Assembly: GCF_003332305.1 (NCBI RefSeq)
Contig: NZ_QOIO01000014.1
Location: 56,312-120,311, forward strand
DNA: 64,000 nt
From: Microvirga aerophila
GTDB taxonomy: Bacteria; Pseudomonadota; Alphaproteobacteria; Rhizobiales; Beijerinckiaceae
Direction of reading: 5' to 3'
Positions 28,572-36,787 of the stretch are shown here, piece by piece. The notes under the pieces are model-generated. The model was not told the DNA's origin, ran no database searches, and worked only from the letters and a program-made list of their open reading frames with translations. The position numbers were made by a program, and so were the translations under genes. Numbering within the stretch: position 1 is the stretch's first letter; each line of letters opens with the position of its first letter.

Positions 28572-30104
28572 ATGTTGGACAAACCAGTCATTGCCCCCCG
28601 CACCGTTCGTCTCCATGAGAGCGACAATCTTGTCGTCGCGGTCGACCCGATCAATCCAGGATCGATCCTGAATGGGGTTACTGCTCAGAATCGCGTACCC
28701 CGCGGCCATAAGATGGCGATCTCGGCGATTGCCCAGGGAGAGCCGGTTCTCAAGTTCGGCCAGATCATCGGTTTTGCCTCGAAGCCGGTAGAGCCGGGCG
28801 AATGGCTGCACGAGCACAACGTGGAAATGCACGCTTTCGCGCGCGAGTATCACTTTGCCGAGGATGCAAAGGCGGAGGAGGTTCTTCCTTTAGAAGCTCA
28901 GGCCACCTTCGAGGGCTTTCGGCGCCAGAACGGCAAGGTCGGCACCCGCAACTACGTCGCCATCCTCACGAGCGTGAATTGCTCGGCTTCCGCTGCCCGC
29001 TTTATTGCCCGCGAGGTCGAGCGTTCCGGCATTCTGGCTGATTATCCCAACATCGACGGGGTCATTCCGCTCGTGCACGGGACAGGCTGCGGCATGGACC
29101 TGAAGGGCGAAGGCTCCGAGGTCCTCAAGCGCACCCAGTGGGGCTATGCGTCCAATCCCAACATGGCCGCCGTGCTGATGGTGGGTCTGGGCTGTGAGGT
29201 ATTCCAGATCGGAAAGTGGAAGGAGCTCTATGGCCTGCAGGAGAGCGACACCTTCCGCACGATGACAATCCAAGACGTGGGTGGCACACAAAAGGCCGTC
29301 GAGGCCGGCGCAGCAGCGATCCGGGACATGCTTCCCATCGCCAACCGTGCAAAACGCGAGACCGTTCCGGCCTCGGAGCTGATGCTGGCCTTGCAATGCG
29401 GAGGCTCTGACGGTTATTCCGGGATCACCGCCAACCCGGCCCTGGGCGCGGCCGTCGACCTCCTGGTCAAGCATGGCGGCACGGCAATCCTGTCCGAAAC
29501 GCCGGAGATCTACGGCGCTGAGCACCTGCTGACCCGGCGCGCGGCAACCCGCGAGGTGGGTGAAAAGCTCGTCGAACTCATCGACTGGTGGGAGGACTAT
29601 ACCTCTCGCAACAGGGGCGAGATGAACAACAACCCATCCCCGGGCAACAAGGCGGGCGGACTGACCACGATTCTCGAGAAGTCGCTGGGCGCTGCGGCCA
29701 AGGGCGGCACGACCACGCTGACCGGAGTTTACCGCTATGCCGAGCCTGTGACGGCGAAGGGCTTCGTGTTCATGGACACTCCAGGCTACGATCCGGTTTC
29801 CGCCACGGGCCAAGTGGCCGGCGGCGCGAATGTCTTGTGCTTCACCACAGGGCGCGGCTCCGCTTATGGCTGCAAGCCGACCCCGTCGATGAAGCTCGCG
29901 ACGAACAGCGAAATCTATCGTCGGATGATCGACGACATGGACATCAATTGCGGCGACATCCTCGACGGCGTTTCGATCGAGGAAAAAGGCCAGGAGATCT
30001 TCGACGCGGTTCTACGGGTCGCTTCGGGGCAGCATACGAAGTCCGAAGTGCTCGGATACGGTGATGCCGAGTTCCTCCCCTGGCAAATCGGCGCAACCAT
30101 GTGA
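28572..30104 (+). CDS. uxaA: Altronate dehydratase family protein (UxaA)
   Basis: UxaA dehydrates D-altronate to 2-keto-3-deoxygluconate after UxaC and a reductase. The 510-residue protein has an N-terminal SAF domain (about residues 10-95, with SILNGV and GHKMAISAI) and the large dehydratase domain, with GKVGTRNYVAILTSVNCSAS, PLVHGTGCGM, LALQCGGSDGYSGITANPALG and a C-terminal SAYGCKPTPSMKLATNSEIY, where conserved cysteines bind the iron centre. Close relatives include galactarate dehydratase, but gene context favours altronate. GAGGAAAACG precedes the ATG. It follows the GntR gene on the same strand. Confidence 0.9.
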   Translation: MLDKPVIAPRTVRLHESDNLVVAVDPINPGSILNGVTAQNRVPRGHKMAISAIAQGEPVLKFGQIIGFASKPVEPGEWLHEHNVEMHAFAREYHFAEDAKAEEVLPLEAQATFEGFRRQNGKVGTRNYVAILTSVNCSASAARFIAREVERSGILADYPNIDGVIPLVHGTGCGMDLKGEGSEVLKRTQWGYASNPNMAAVLMVGLGCEVFQIGKWKELYGLQESDTFRTMTIQDVGGTQKAVEAGAAAIRDMLPIANRAKRETVPASELMLALQCGGSDGYSGITANPALGAAVDLLVKHGGTAILSETPEIYGAEHLLTRRAATREVGEKLVELIDWWEDYTSRNRGEMNNNPSPGNKAGGLTTILEKSLGAAAKGGTTTLTGVYRYAEPVTAKGFVFMDTPGYDPVSATGQVAGGANVLCFTTGRGSAYGCKPTPSMKLATNSEIYRRMIDDMDINCGDILDGVSIEEKGQEIFDAVLRVASGQHTKSEVLGYGDAEFLPWQIGATM

Positions 30105-30202
30105 CGTTAGCACGAAAGGGGATGCCTCTTCCCAACCTCTGGAGGCATCCTCTATCACTGCGAGGGCAAATCAGCCTTCTGCCTGTTCCGGAGTCCGAAG
30201 AG

Positions 30203-30679
30203 ATGAGTCTTGAGTCCGTTCGCGCTTTTTTTGCCACCAAGGCTCCGGATATCGACATCATCGAGATGGACACCAGCACCGCCACCGTGGCCTTGGCGGC
30301 CGAAGCTCATGGGGTTGAACCTGGGCGAATTGCCAAGACCCTCTCTTTACGTGTCGGCGAGCGCACGTTGCTTGTCGTGACGCGCGGCGATGCCAGACTC
30401 GACAACCGCAAGGTTAGGGCTACCTTTGGCGGCAAGGCCTCGATGTTGGATGCGGAGCAGGTGCAGGCGGTCACGGGTCATCCTGTTGGCGGGGTATGTC
30501 CGTTTGGGCTGGCGACGCCATTGCCGGTTTACTGCGATATCTCGCTCAAGGCCTACGATCAGGTCGTGCCTGCGGCTGGTTCTATCCATGCGGCGGTGCG
30601 CATCGACCCGCTGCGAATCGCCGAGCTTGTCGAGGCGGACTGGGTCGATGTCTGCCAGCCTCCGCAAGCGGTCGAGTGA
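30203..30679 (+). CDS. YbaK/EbsC-type aminoacyl-tRNA deacylase
   Basis: A 158-residue single-domain editing protein. It has the family signature IAKTLSLRVGERTLLVVTRGDARLD (the catalytic-loop Lys is in AKTL) and the GGVCPFGL motif that lines the substrate pocket. Such proteins hydrolyse mischarged tRNAs, for example Cys- or Ala-tRNA-Pro, in the cytoplasm. The ATG at 30203 gives the normal N-terminus; an ATG at 30101, overlapping the uxaA stop, would add 34 unrelated residues. It converges with the deformylase-like gene, only 9 bases apart. Confidence 0.88.
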   Translation: MSLESVRAFFATKAPDIDIIEMDTSTATVALAAEAHGVEPGRIAKTLSLRVGERTLLVVTRGDARLDNRKVRATFGGKASMLDAEQVQAVTGHPVGGVCPFGLATPLPVYCDISLKAYDQVVPAAGSIHAAVRIDPLRIAELVEADWVDVCQPPQAVE

Positions 30680-30688
30680 CCGGAGGCT

Positions 30689-31192
30689 CTAGGATATAGC
30701 TCGCCGAAGCTTTTCGTACCGTTTGAGGACCCGGTCGCGCTTGAGCCTCGAGAGTCTTTCGATCCAGAAGATTCCATCGAGCTGATCGATTTCGTGCTGC
30801 AGGCAAACCGCCAGATAGCCATCGGCCTCTTCGACGTGCCGAGCTCCATCCAAGCTCTGATACTCGACCCGTACCCGTGCCGGACGCACAATCTCCTCAG
30901 TGACGCCAGGCATGGAAACGCTCCCCTCCGTGTGGCGGATCGTGTCCTCGGACGCCCAGACAACCTTTGGATTCACATAATAGAGCGGCTCCGAAGCAGG
31001 CTCGATCTGGATCACAACCAGTCGCTTGAGAACGCCGACATGTGGGGCCGTGATGCCGACCCCAGGCGCCTTGGCCATAGCGATCCTCAGCTCACCTGCA
31101 AAAGCACGCAGGCTGTCATCGAACTCGACGACAGCTTCTGCTTTTTGGCGCAGCCGAGGGTCGGGGTAGAAGATGATCGACTGCTCGGCCAC
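30689..31192 (-). CDS. Peptide deformylase-like protein lacking metal ligands
   Basis: The 167-residue protein has the peptide deformylase fold signatures in order: GVGITAPHVG (motif 1, with the usual Gln changed to His), EGSVSMPG (motif 2) and QHEIDQLDG (motif 3). True deformylases bind Fe2+ through Cys of EGCLS and both His of HExxH. Here the Cys is Ser91 and the second His is Gln137, while H133 and E134 remain. Two of three metal ligands are therefore missing, so hydrolysis of formyl-Met is unlikely. A binding or regulatory role on ribosomes or formylated peptides is conceivable but unproven. The GTG start has GGGAG upstream. It precedes no fmt gene; ftsH ends 70 bases upstream. Confidence 0.85.
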   Translation of the reverse strand: MAEQSIIFYPDPRLRQKAEAVVEFDDSLRAFAGELRIAMAKAPGVGITAPHVGVLKRLVVIQIEPASEPLYYVNPKVVWASEDTIRHTEGSVSMPGVTEEIVRPARVRVEYQSLDGARHVEEADGYLAVCLQHEIDQLDGIFWIERLSRLKRDRVLKRYEKLRRAIS

Positions 31193-31262
31193 TGGCTATC
31201 TCCCGGAAAACGTTTCGGGAGGCCACTTACCCGTTATCTAGAGCAGGCGGCAAGCGCCTGCC

Positions 31263-33053
31263 TCAGGCCGCCATTCTTGCTTCCTTGATCGTGACGATGC
31301 GGCGAACCTCTTCGCCGTCGATCGTTTCCCGTTCGAGCAAGGCTTCGACAAGGCTGTCCAGCGCATGCCGATTCTGCTGGATGCAGGCTTTCGCTGCTTC
31401 GTACATCTCGTCGATGATCCGCCGGATCTCGCGTTCGACCTCGGGCGGGAGCCCTTCGCTCGAGCGAACCACCCGGACCATGCCGATTGCTGGACTCATC
31501 CCCCACTCGGTGACCATCCGCCTGACGAGATCTGTCGCATGGGCAATATCGCTCGCGGCGCCCGTAGTGACCTTCTTGGGCCCGAACACGACCTCCTCGG
31601 CTGCCCTTCCGCCCATGGCGACGATGAGATCTGCTTCGAGCTTCTCCACCGGAATGCAGTGGCGGTCGTTCTCCGGCAGCCGCATGACGAGACCGAGCGC
31701 TTGGCCATGAGGAATAATGGTAGCGCTGTGGACCTTGTCGGACCCGGGCGTCAGGCAAGCGCAGACCGCATGCCCCGCCTCGTGCACGGCGACGAGGCGG
31801 CGCTCCTCGCTCGTGATGACGAGGGAACGCCGCTCAAGGCCCATGATGATCTTGTTGCGAGCAGCCTCTAGATGATCGGGCGAGATTTCATCTGCTCCCT
31901 CGCGAGCCGCGAAAATCGCGGCCTCGTTCAGCAGGTTGCCGAGATCCGCACCGGAGAAGCCAGGGGTTCCCTGGGCGATCGACCGCAGGTCGGCGCCGGT
32001 CGAGAGCCTTACGTTCCTGGAATGAACGTTCAGGATTGCCTCGCGGCCGCTGATGTCCGGCAACCCGATGTGAACCTGGCGGTCAAACCGGCCTGGGCGC
32101 AGCAACGCCGGGTCGAGCACATCCACCCGGTTCGTAGCTCCGATCACGATCACGCCAGCCGTCGTGTTGAAGCCGTCCATTTCCACGAGGAGCTGGTTCA
32201 AGGTCCCCTCGAACTCGCGGTCCGCCGCTGAACCGCCACCTCCCCGCTTGCGCCCGATGGCGTCGATCTCGTCGATGAAGATGAGGCAAGGGGCGCGCTT
32301 CCGGGCTTGCTGAAACAGCTTGGAGACCCGGCTTTTGGCAATCCCGATCAGGGGCGCCGAGAAATCGCTTCCCGAAACCGCAAGGAACGAAACCCCGGCC
32401 TCACCGGCAAGCGCCTTGGCAATGAGGGTCTTGCCCGTGCCCGGCGGCCCTACCATCAGGAGACCGCGAGGAATGCGCGCACCGACCTTCGTGAAGGCCT
32501 CGGAGTCACGCAGGAACGCGATGACTTCCTGTAATTCCGCCTTCGGTTCATCCTGGCCCGCCACGTGCTCGAAGCGATCCGGAAGCGCACGGACTACGCG
32601 AGGCCACCGGGAAACCGGATTGAAATCGGTCTGAACCGCCAATAGCGCAAGCACGACGCCGATCAGCACCAGCGGAACGAGCAGGCTTGCAACGCCGGTA
32701 GGGTCGATCCCCGGCTTGACGAAATCCACATGGGCGCCTGCGGCGGCTGCGCGGTCAAGATAGTCCGCGTTCAACAGGCCGCTGGGGAGACGCACGAACG
32801 CTTTTTGCCCCTCGGCAGTCTCAACCGAGAATCCGCCCTCGTCCACGAGAACCCTTTGAACTTTACCGGCAGCGAGATCCTTGGAGAATTGGGAATAGGA
32901 GATCTCCACCACAGGCTCGGCCAACAGTTGCGATCCTGTAATTGCCCCGATTGCCGCAATCAAGACCAAGACCGCAGCAGCGGCGATGGCCTTTCTCCTT
33001 CTGAGGAGTTCTCTGGTTTGCTTGAAAAAATTAGTCACAGGCCGCGCCCCCAT
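31263..33053 (-). CDS. ftsH: FtsH-type ATP-dependent membrane zinc metalloprotease (accessory paralogue)
   Basis: This 596-residue AAA protease degrades membrane and short-lived proteins. It has a first membrane helix at about residues 22-42, a small periplasmic domain, a second helix at about 120-140, Walker A GPPGTGKT, Walker B LIFIDEID, the SRH arginine segment LLRPGRFDRQV and the zinc site HEAGH at 424-428. The pore loop differs from standard FtsH: the usual aromatic in MFVG is Leu235 (PLIG). That, together with its short C-terminus, suggests an accessory paralogue. ATG at 33053 is used; GTG at 33038 is possible. It stands alone, divergent from a small gene at 33412. Confidence 0.92.
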   Translation of the reverse strand: MGARPVTNFFKQTRELLRRRKAIAAAAVLVLIAAIGAITGSQLLAEPVVEISYSQFSKDLAAGKVQRVLVDEGGFSVETAEGQKAFVRLPSGLLNADYLDRAAAAGAHVDFVKPGIDPTGVASLLVPLVLIGVVLALLAVQTDFNPVSRWPRVVRALPDRFEHVAGQDEPKAELQEVIAFLRDSEAFTKVGARIPRGLLMVGPPGTGKTLIAKALAGEAGVSFLAVSGSDFSAPLIGIAKSRVSKLFQQARKRAPCLIFIDEIDAIGRKRGGGGSAADREFEGTLNQLLVEMDGFNTTAGVIVIGATNRVDVLDPALLRPGRFDRQVHIGLPDISGREAILNVHSRNVRLSTGADLRSIAQGTPGFSGADLGNLLNEAAIFAAREGADEISPDHLEAARNKIIMGLERRSLVITSEERRLVAVHEAGHAVCACLTPGSDKVHSATIIPHGQALGLVMRLPENDRHCIPVEKLEADLIVAMGGRAAEEVVFGPKKVTTGAASDIAHATDLVRRMVTEWGMSPAIGMVRVVRSSEGLPPEVEREIRRIIDEMYEAAKACIQQNRHALDSLVEALLERETIDGEEVRRIVTIKEARMAA

Positions 33054-33411
33054 AGCGCAAACATAGATTCTATTTGCAGGTGTCAGGGGTAATAGGTTTC
33101 AGCGCAGAATGCAGTACGGCGAAATGGCACGTCGGGATCCGGACCAACCCGGTGACTGCGTCTAAGGCCGAGCTTGGCCCACGAAATACAGGTAATTCCG
33201 GTCATTCCAGCGTCTACTCCACCAGTCCATACACCACTAAATGCCTATTTTTTGAGCAGGCTTGTTCTACAGGAGGTAGCAAACACGGTTTTGCACTTCT
33301 TCTTATGGGGGACGCTGATGGCTCATTGGGAGGACCCGGCAGGAGCGCCCCAGGATGGCCAAGTTCGAGACCGACTGTTCTTGCCTCACCTCCGTGCATC
33401 AAAGGCGCGCA
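33054..33411. other. Intergenic region upstream of ftsH
   Basis: This 358-base stretch is less GC-rich than its surroundings. It contains short overlapping reading frames (for example one beginning at 33174) with no recognisable domain. It presumably holds the ftsH promoter and that of the small gene at 33412. I saw no EcfG or heat-shock motif that I would defend. Confidence 0.35.
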
Positions 33412-33780
33412 ATGGATCCGGATCAGCTATTTCCCATCAACCTGTGCGATGGGCGTCTAAAACACGCCATTCTAAGCGAGTTTGCCGGGCGCTGTCCCAC
33501 AATCCGGGACGTCAGGAATATTCCTGATTCGACGTGGCTGGCGGTCCCCGGCGTCGGCCCAACAAACCTGGCGAAGATCCGATATCTTGCGACGGGCGCA
33601 CCTAATCGTGTGTCACCCAGGGGAACAAGTCATCGCCTAGCTACGCTGCCAACTGGCGAATTGCTTTCGCGGCTGACGACGCTCCAGGCTGAAATCAACT
33701 GCGTGGCGGACGAGATCTGGGTGAGGATCACGCCACCCGAGCAGGTGAATGAAGCGCAGTTGGATGCGCAGGCCTCCTGA
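33412..33780 (+). CDS. Small hypothetical protein with a helix-hairpin-helix-like motif
   Basis: The 122-residue product has a central segment, WLAVPGVGPTNLAKI, that fits a helix-hairpin-helix DNA-contact motif (hairpin PGVG). The C-terminal part is helical and acidic. I do not recognise a named family. The ATG at 33412 has AAAGG 6 bases upstream; an ATG at 33355 would add 19 residues. The neighbours (ftsH, HtrA-like gene) give no clear clue. Codon usage looks ordinary for the window. Confidence 0.55.
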   Translation: MDPDQLFPINLCDGRLKHAILSEFAGRCPTIRDVRNIPDSTWLAVPGVGPTNLAKIRYLATGAPNRVSPRGTSHRLATLPTGELLSRLTTLQAEINCVADEIWVRITPPEQVNEAQLDAQAS

Positions 33781-33964
33781 AGGGACAAGCGTGCCTTCGC
33801 AGCCTGTCTGGCTCGATTGACACGGTACCGTCTCGGTTTAGCGGAGCAGCCGGCAACCGTTTCATGCGGTCGATGCAAGCTCTGTGCAAGCTCGCCATGT
33901 AGAAATTGGCCGTCGGCCGCACGGGTTGAAGATGTCGCGCCGAGCTGCTCCTGAGGGTGCCCGA

Positions 33965-34156
33965 ATGATCAATCACGTTGCCGCCGTGGAGTTCGTCGCA
34001 AAGGCTTTCTACGAGCTGCAAGAGGAAGCGCGTGGGTGGGACCGTGAGCCTGAGGCCCTTAGAGAACCCTTTCGCCGATATGCGCGGGACGCGATTGCAC
34101 TTCTCGAACCGGTTGGGGAAAAGACGCCGTCCGGCGTTCACGTCAACTCGGACTAA
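33965..34156 (+). CDS. Small hypothetical protein
   Basis: A 63-residue, mainly helical and charged protein (INHVAAVEFVAKAFYELQEE, then FRRYARDAIALLEPVGE). No domain was recognised. The ATG at 33965 has GAGGGTG a few bases upstream; an ATG at 33884 would extend it by 27 residues without obvious similarity. It converges on the HtrA-like gene with only 23 bases between. It could be real or chance; the ribosome site and regular amphipathic pattern favour real. Confidence 0.45.
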   Translation: MINHVAAVEFVAKAFYELQEEARGWDREPEALREPFRRYARDAIALLEPVGEKTPSGVHVNSD

Positions 34157-34179
34157 TGTCGGGGAGCAAACCACCCGCC

Positions 34180-35160
34180 TTAGTGGAGACGAACGGGTTT
34201 GATGAATCTGTCCCGGTCCGCGGACGTAATGCTGACATCGAACCGGTCACCTTCCCGCTCCAGACTGAGCGGAATATCGACGCCCGCCGGCCCCAACGCC
34301 CAGATGGCGCGGTAGAAATCCGCCAGCGAAGTGACTGGGTTGCCTGCTACGCCATGCACGATATCGCCGGCCCGAAGGCCTGCCCGCTGCGCCGGGGCAT
34401 CACCCGCAAGCCCGATGATCATGACACCGGCGCCCTCAAGTTCAGTGGCGTAGAGGCCGAGCCATGGTCGGGGCGGCAGGTTCACCCGGCCGAGCGTCAA
34501 CAGATCGTCGAGAATCGGCTTCAGGAGATCGATGGGGACGCTCATGTTGAGCGGCACAACCTGTTCTCCGGGTGCCTGATGCTGCAGTTGGAGGGACCCG
34601 ATGCCAACAAGATCGCCCCTGGGCCCGATCAGGGCAGTGCCGCCCCAGTTGGGATGGGCCGGCGCCGTAAAGATTGCCTCGTCGAGGAGGTATTCCCAGT
34701 AGCCGGCGAATTCCTGCCTGGCGACGACGCGGGAGGCGAGCGAGTGCGAACGTCCTCCCGCTCCTCCGACCACCACTGGAGTATCGGCCGCAAGGCGGCC
34801 TGATCCTCCAAGGGGTAATTCCTTCACGCTCAGGGGCGCGAGCGCCTGCACAAGACCAAAGCCGGTGCCGTAATCATAGGCCAGCACATGGCCTTGAACG
34901 ACACGACCTGCATTTGTGGTGAGCCAAACCTCCTCGGCCTCGGTGATGAGGTAACCGATGGTTACGATCAAACCGTCGCCGCGGATGACAACGCCCTGGC
35001 CCGCCCTATCGACCCCTAGAGTTTCAGCCGTGAACGCAGTCTCAGGAACCCTCGCGCGCAAGGAAACGACGGCCTCCAGTGCTCTGTCGAGGTCATAGGC
35101 GTAAGCACTCGGGTCAGGCTGGAACTGAAGCGGGATCTGCCAGTCGTCCGGTGATTGCAT
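34180..35160 (-). CDS. HtrA-like trypsin-fold/PDZ protein lacking the catalytic triad
   Basis: A 326-residue S1C (DegP/HtrA-like) protein: trypsin fold (about residues 40-215) then a PDZ domain (about 230-320, with PWLGLYA, GDAPAQRAGLRAGDIVHGVAG). Compared with active HtrA, the His of TNNHV is Tyr70 (VTIGYLI), the Asp of TDLAL is Gly100 (TGFGLV), and the Ser of GNSGGP is Trp172 (NWGGTAL). All three triad positions are lost, so it should be a pseudoprotease that binds peptides or partners. No signal peptide or membrane helix is visible at the N-terminus chosen here (ATG at 35160 with GGAGG at 5 bases), so a cytoplasmic location is possible. Confidence 0.85.
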   Translation of the reverse strand: MQSPDDWQIPLQFQPDPSAYAYDLDRALEAVVSLRARVPETAFTAETLGVDRAGQGVVIRGDGLIVTIGYLITEAEEVWLTTNAGRVVQGHVLAYDYGTGFGLVQALAPLSVKELPLGGSGRLAADTPVVVGGAGGRSHSLASRVVARQEFAGYWEYLLDEAIFTAPAHPNWGGTALIGPRGDLVGIGSLQLQHQAPGEQVVPLNMSVPIDLLKPILDDLLTLGRVNLPPRPWLGLYATELEGAGVMIIGLAGDAPAQRAGLRAGDIVHGVAGNPVTSLADFYRAIWALGPAGVDIPLSLEREGDRFDVSITSADRDRFIKPVRLH

Positions 35161-35398
35161 TGAGGCCTCCGAACCAAAGATCGCCACATGACGCTTCTTA
35201 TTAGGTAGGTGGCTTTCGGCGTTACGACAGAGGGAGGCCCTCGAATAGCAACGGGGGAGCAAGCATATCCGCTCGCTCGGTGGTTCAACGACAAGGATGC
35301 CGGGAGGCTAGGGGTGAGGAAGATCGACGGAATAGGGCTGTGGCGCTGTCTGTTGAAGCGTCGCGCCACGCCTCTTCTTGAGGAGGTTGCTCTTCGCG

Positions 35399-35629
35399 TT
35401 AGACCCTTTGTTCAACGCGAATCTGTCGTATGCCTCCCGGCGCGGCAGGATGCGCCGCGCGTGCAAGCGCAATCGGAAGGTCCGAGTGCAACGATCTCTC
35501 GATCCGAGCACGAGCCGCAATGGCAATGGCGCAAACCTGGCGCTCCGTAACACGGTCTCGCGCCATCATTTTCCGGACGATCGGCTCGTTGAGCAATTCA
35601 TCCAAGGTTGGCTCTTCGAACGGCAGCAT
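35399..35629 (-). CDS. Small conserved hypothetical protein
   Basis: A 76-residue protein starting MLPFEEPTLDELLNEPIVRK followed by a basic, alanine- and arginine-rich helix. Short proteins with this acidic start and MxRDxVTE centre occur in methylobacteria and relatives to my recollection; no function is known. The ATG at 35629 has GGAGG 5 bases upstream, a strong argument that it is translated. A GTG four codons earlier overlaps that ribosome site and is unlikely. Confidence 0.6.
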   Translation of the reverse strand: MLPFEEPTLDELLNEPIVRKMMARDRVTERQVCAIAIAARARIERSLHSDLPIALARAAHPAAPGGIRQIRVEQRV

Positions 35630-36461
35630 CGGCGCCTCCACAACATACTTCAGTGAAACCAGCTATAGGATTTTTGTGACAGGGATGCGGCACCATTTCC
35701 GCCCGTCGAGGGTGTCCGCGGCCGAACCGCGAACACAGTCCGACTGCCTCACGGCCAGAGGGGCGCTGCGATAATAGACGCAACGAAGGCCAGAGCGCCG
35801 CTTGCGGCAAGCACGCACCAGTAATGATCCATGTTCCTGTTATGGTACATCGTGAACCTGCGGTTAGTGATATATACGTAGTAACGCACCCATTGTACGC
35901 TGCGCATCGGGAATGCTCTTGCATTCAACCGCTCGGCGGCGAGACAAGAACCGGCTCGGACGTCCCGATTCTCGTAAAAAGAAAGGGCCCCGCAACCGGC
36001 GCCCAGGTTTCGGCTCGAAGGGGCAAATATCGAAGCCGAATAAGTCTGATATACTTGGCCGGCCCACCTCTGTCTGTTCGGTACGTCCCTACGTACAATG
36101 CCGTGTAACTTTATTCGGTTTGTCTTGACTTGGAACATCGCCGTCACCGGAATTTCGCACTGGTGCAGGATCGCATTTTCGGGCCAACATTGGAGACTGG
36201 TGTCCGCGGTCTTCAGCAGAAATTGGTTTAGTCTCGAAAGAAACTTGGCGTGACCGTGAACGATAGGCCGGTGGCTCCATAAATTGACACAGTGTCCTGT
36301 ACACCATGCTGTATTCTCCATGGCGTTCTCCCGTCCGTTGATCTCTGGTGCGGCTTTGCGTCATGGAGAAACGCCATACGGATTATTTCAAACGGTATGG
36401 CCGGAAGATTGCGCCACTTCCGGCAGCCAAAATCACAGTTTCACTTAGCAAGGAAAACATC
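35630..36461. other. Long intergenic region with inverted repeats and one tiny membrane reading frame
   Basis: These 832 bases lack a convincing normal gene. On the minus strand, 35749-35850 could encode 33 residues ending in a hydrophobic stretch (WCVLAASGALAFVASIIAAPL), preceded by AGG, so a small membrane protein is possible. At 36036-36118 lies a nested inverted repeat listed separately. Base composition is lower in GC than the flanks around 35860-36300, which may indicate old insertion or decayed sequence. Confidence 0.4.
36036..36118. repeat. Nested inverted repeat (possible structured RNA or element end)
   Basis: The outer arms CCGAATAAGT (36036-36045) and ACTTTATTCGG (36108-36118) pair with one bulge. 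Between them sits a perfect hairpin, GTACGT-CCCT-ACGTAC, at 36081-36096. It is inside a long gene-free stretch. It may be a structured RNA, a regulatory palindrome or the relic of a mobile element; I cannot decide which. Confidence 0.4.
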
Positions 36462-36665
36462 GTGCTTCCGCGTCCGATCATCGCCCTGCTCGCCCTCACG
36501 ATCGGCCTGCCCTTCCTGATCCTGTTCGCGGTCGTCTCCTCGGCAGCCGGCGCTGAGGTGCGAATTTTCACAACCGTTCTGCAGGGCACGGTGCTCGGGA
36601 CGTTTCTGATCCTGATGATCTTCGAAATCAAACGCCTCGTGGATCAATCTCCGGACGGACACTAG
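36462..36665 (+). CDS. Small two-helix membrane protein
   Basis: From the GTG at 36462, 67 residues are encoded: two hydrophobic helices (PIIALLALTIGLPFLILFAVV and TVLGTFLILMIFEIKRL) joined by a short loop, with a charged end. The GTG is preferred because AAGGA lies 7 bases upstream. The same frame is open from 36348, but neither ATG there has a ribosome site. No family is recognised. It precedes the L,D-transpeptidase gene by about 120 bases on the same strand. Confidence 0.55.
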   Translation: MLPRPIIALLALTIGLPFLILFAVVSSAAGAEVRIFTTVLQGTVLGTFLILMIFEIKRLVDQSPDGH

Positions 36666-36787
36666 CCGGACCCTGAGGATGAGGCGCATTCCCAACTCTT
36701 AGCACAGACCTAAAATCGGCTTTGCCGGTCGGCAGGGCTTTGTAAACCCTTGTCACCGATAGTCGGGATATGACGCAAGGGAATATA

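Noticed and set aside
33174..33527. A 117-residue plus-strand frame overlapping the small gene at 33412
   Set aside because: No domain, no clear ribosome site, and its second half overlaps a better-supported gene in another frame.
35749..36321. A 190-residue minus-strand frame
   Set aside because: Odd composition rich in Cys, His and Trp with no domain; only the last 33 residues are listed as a weak possibility.
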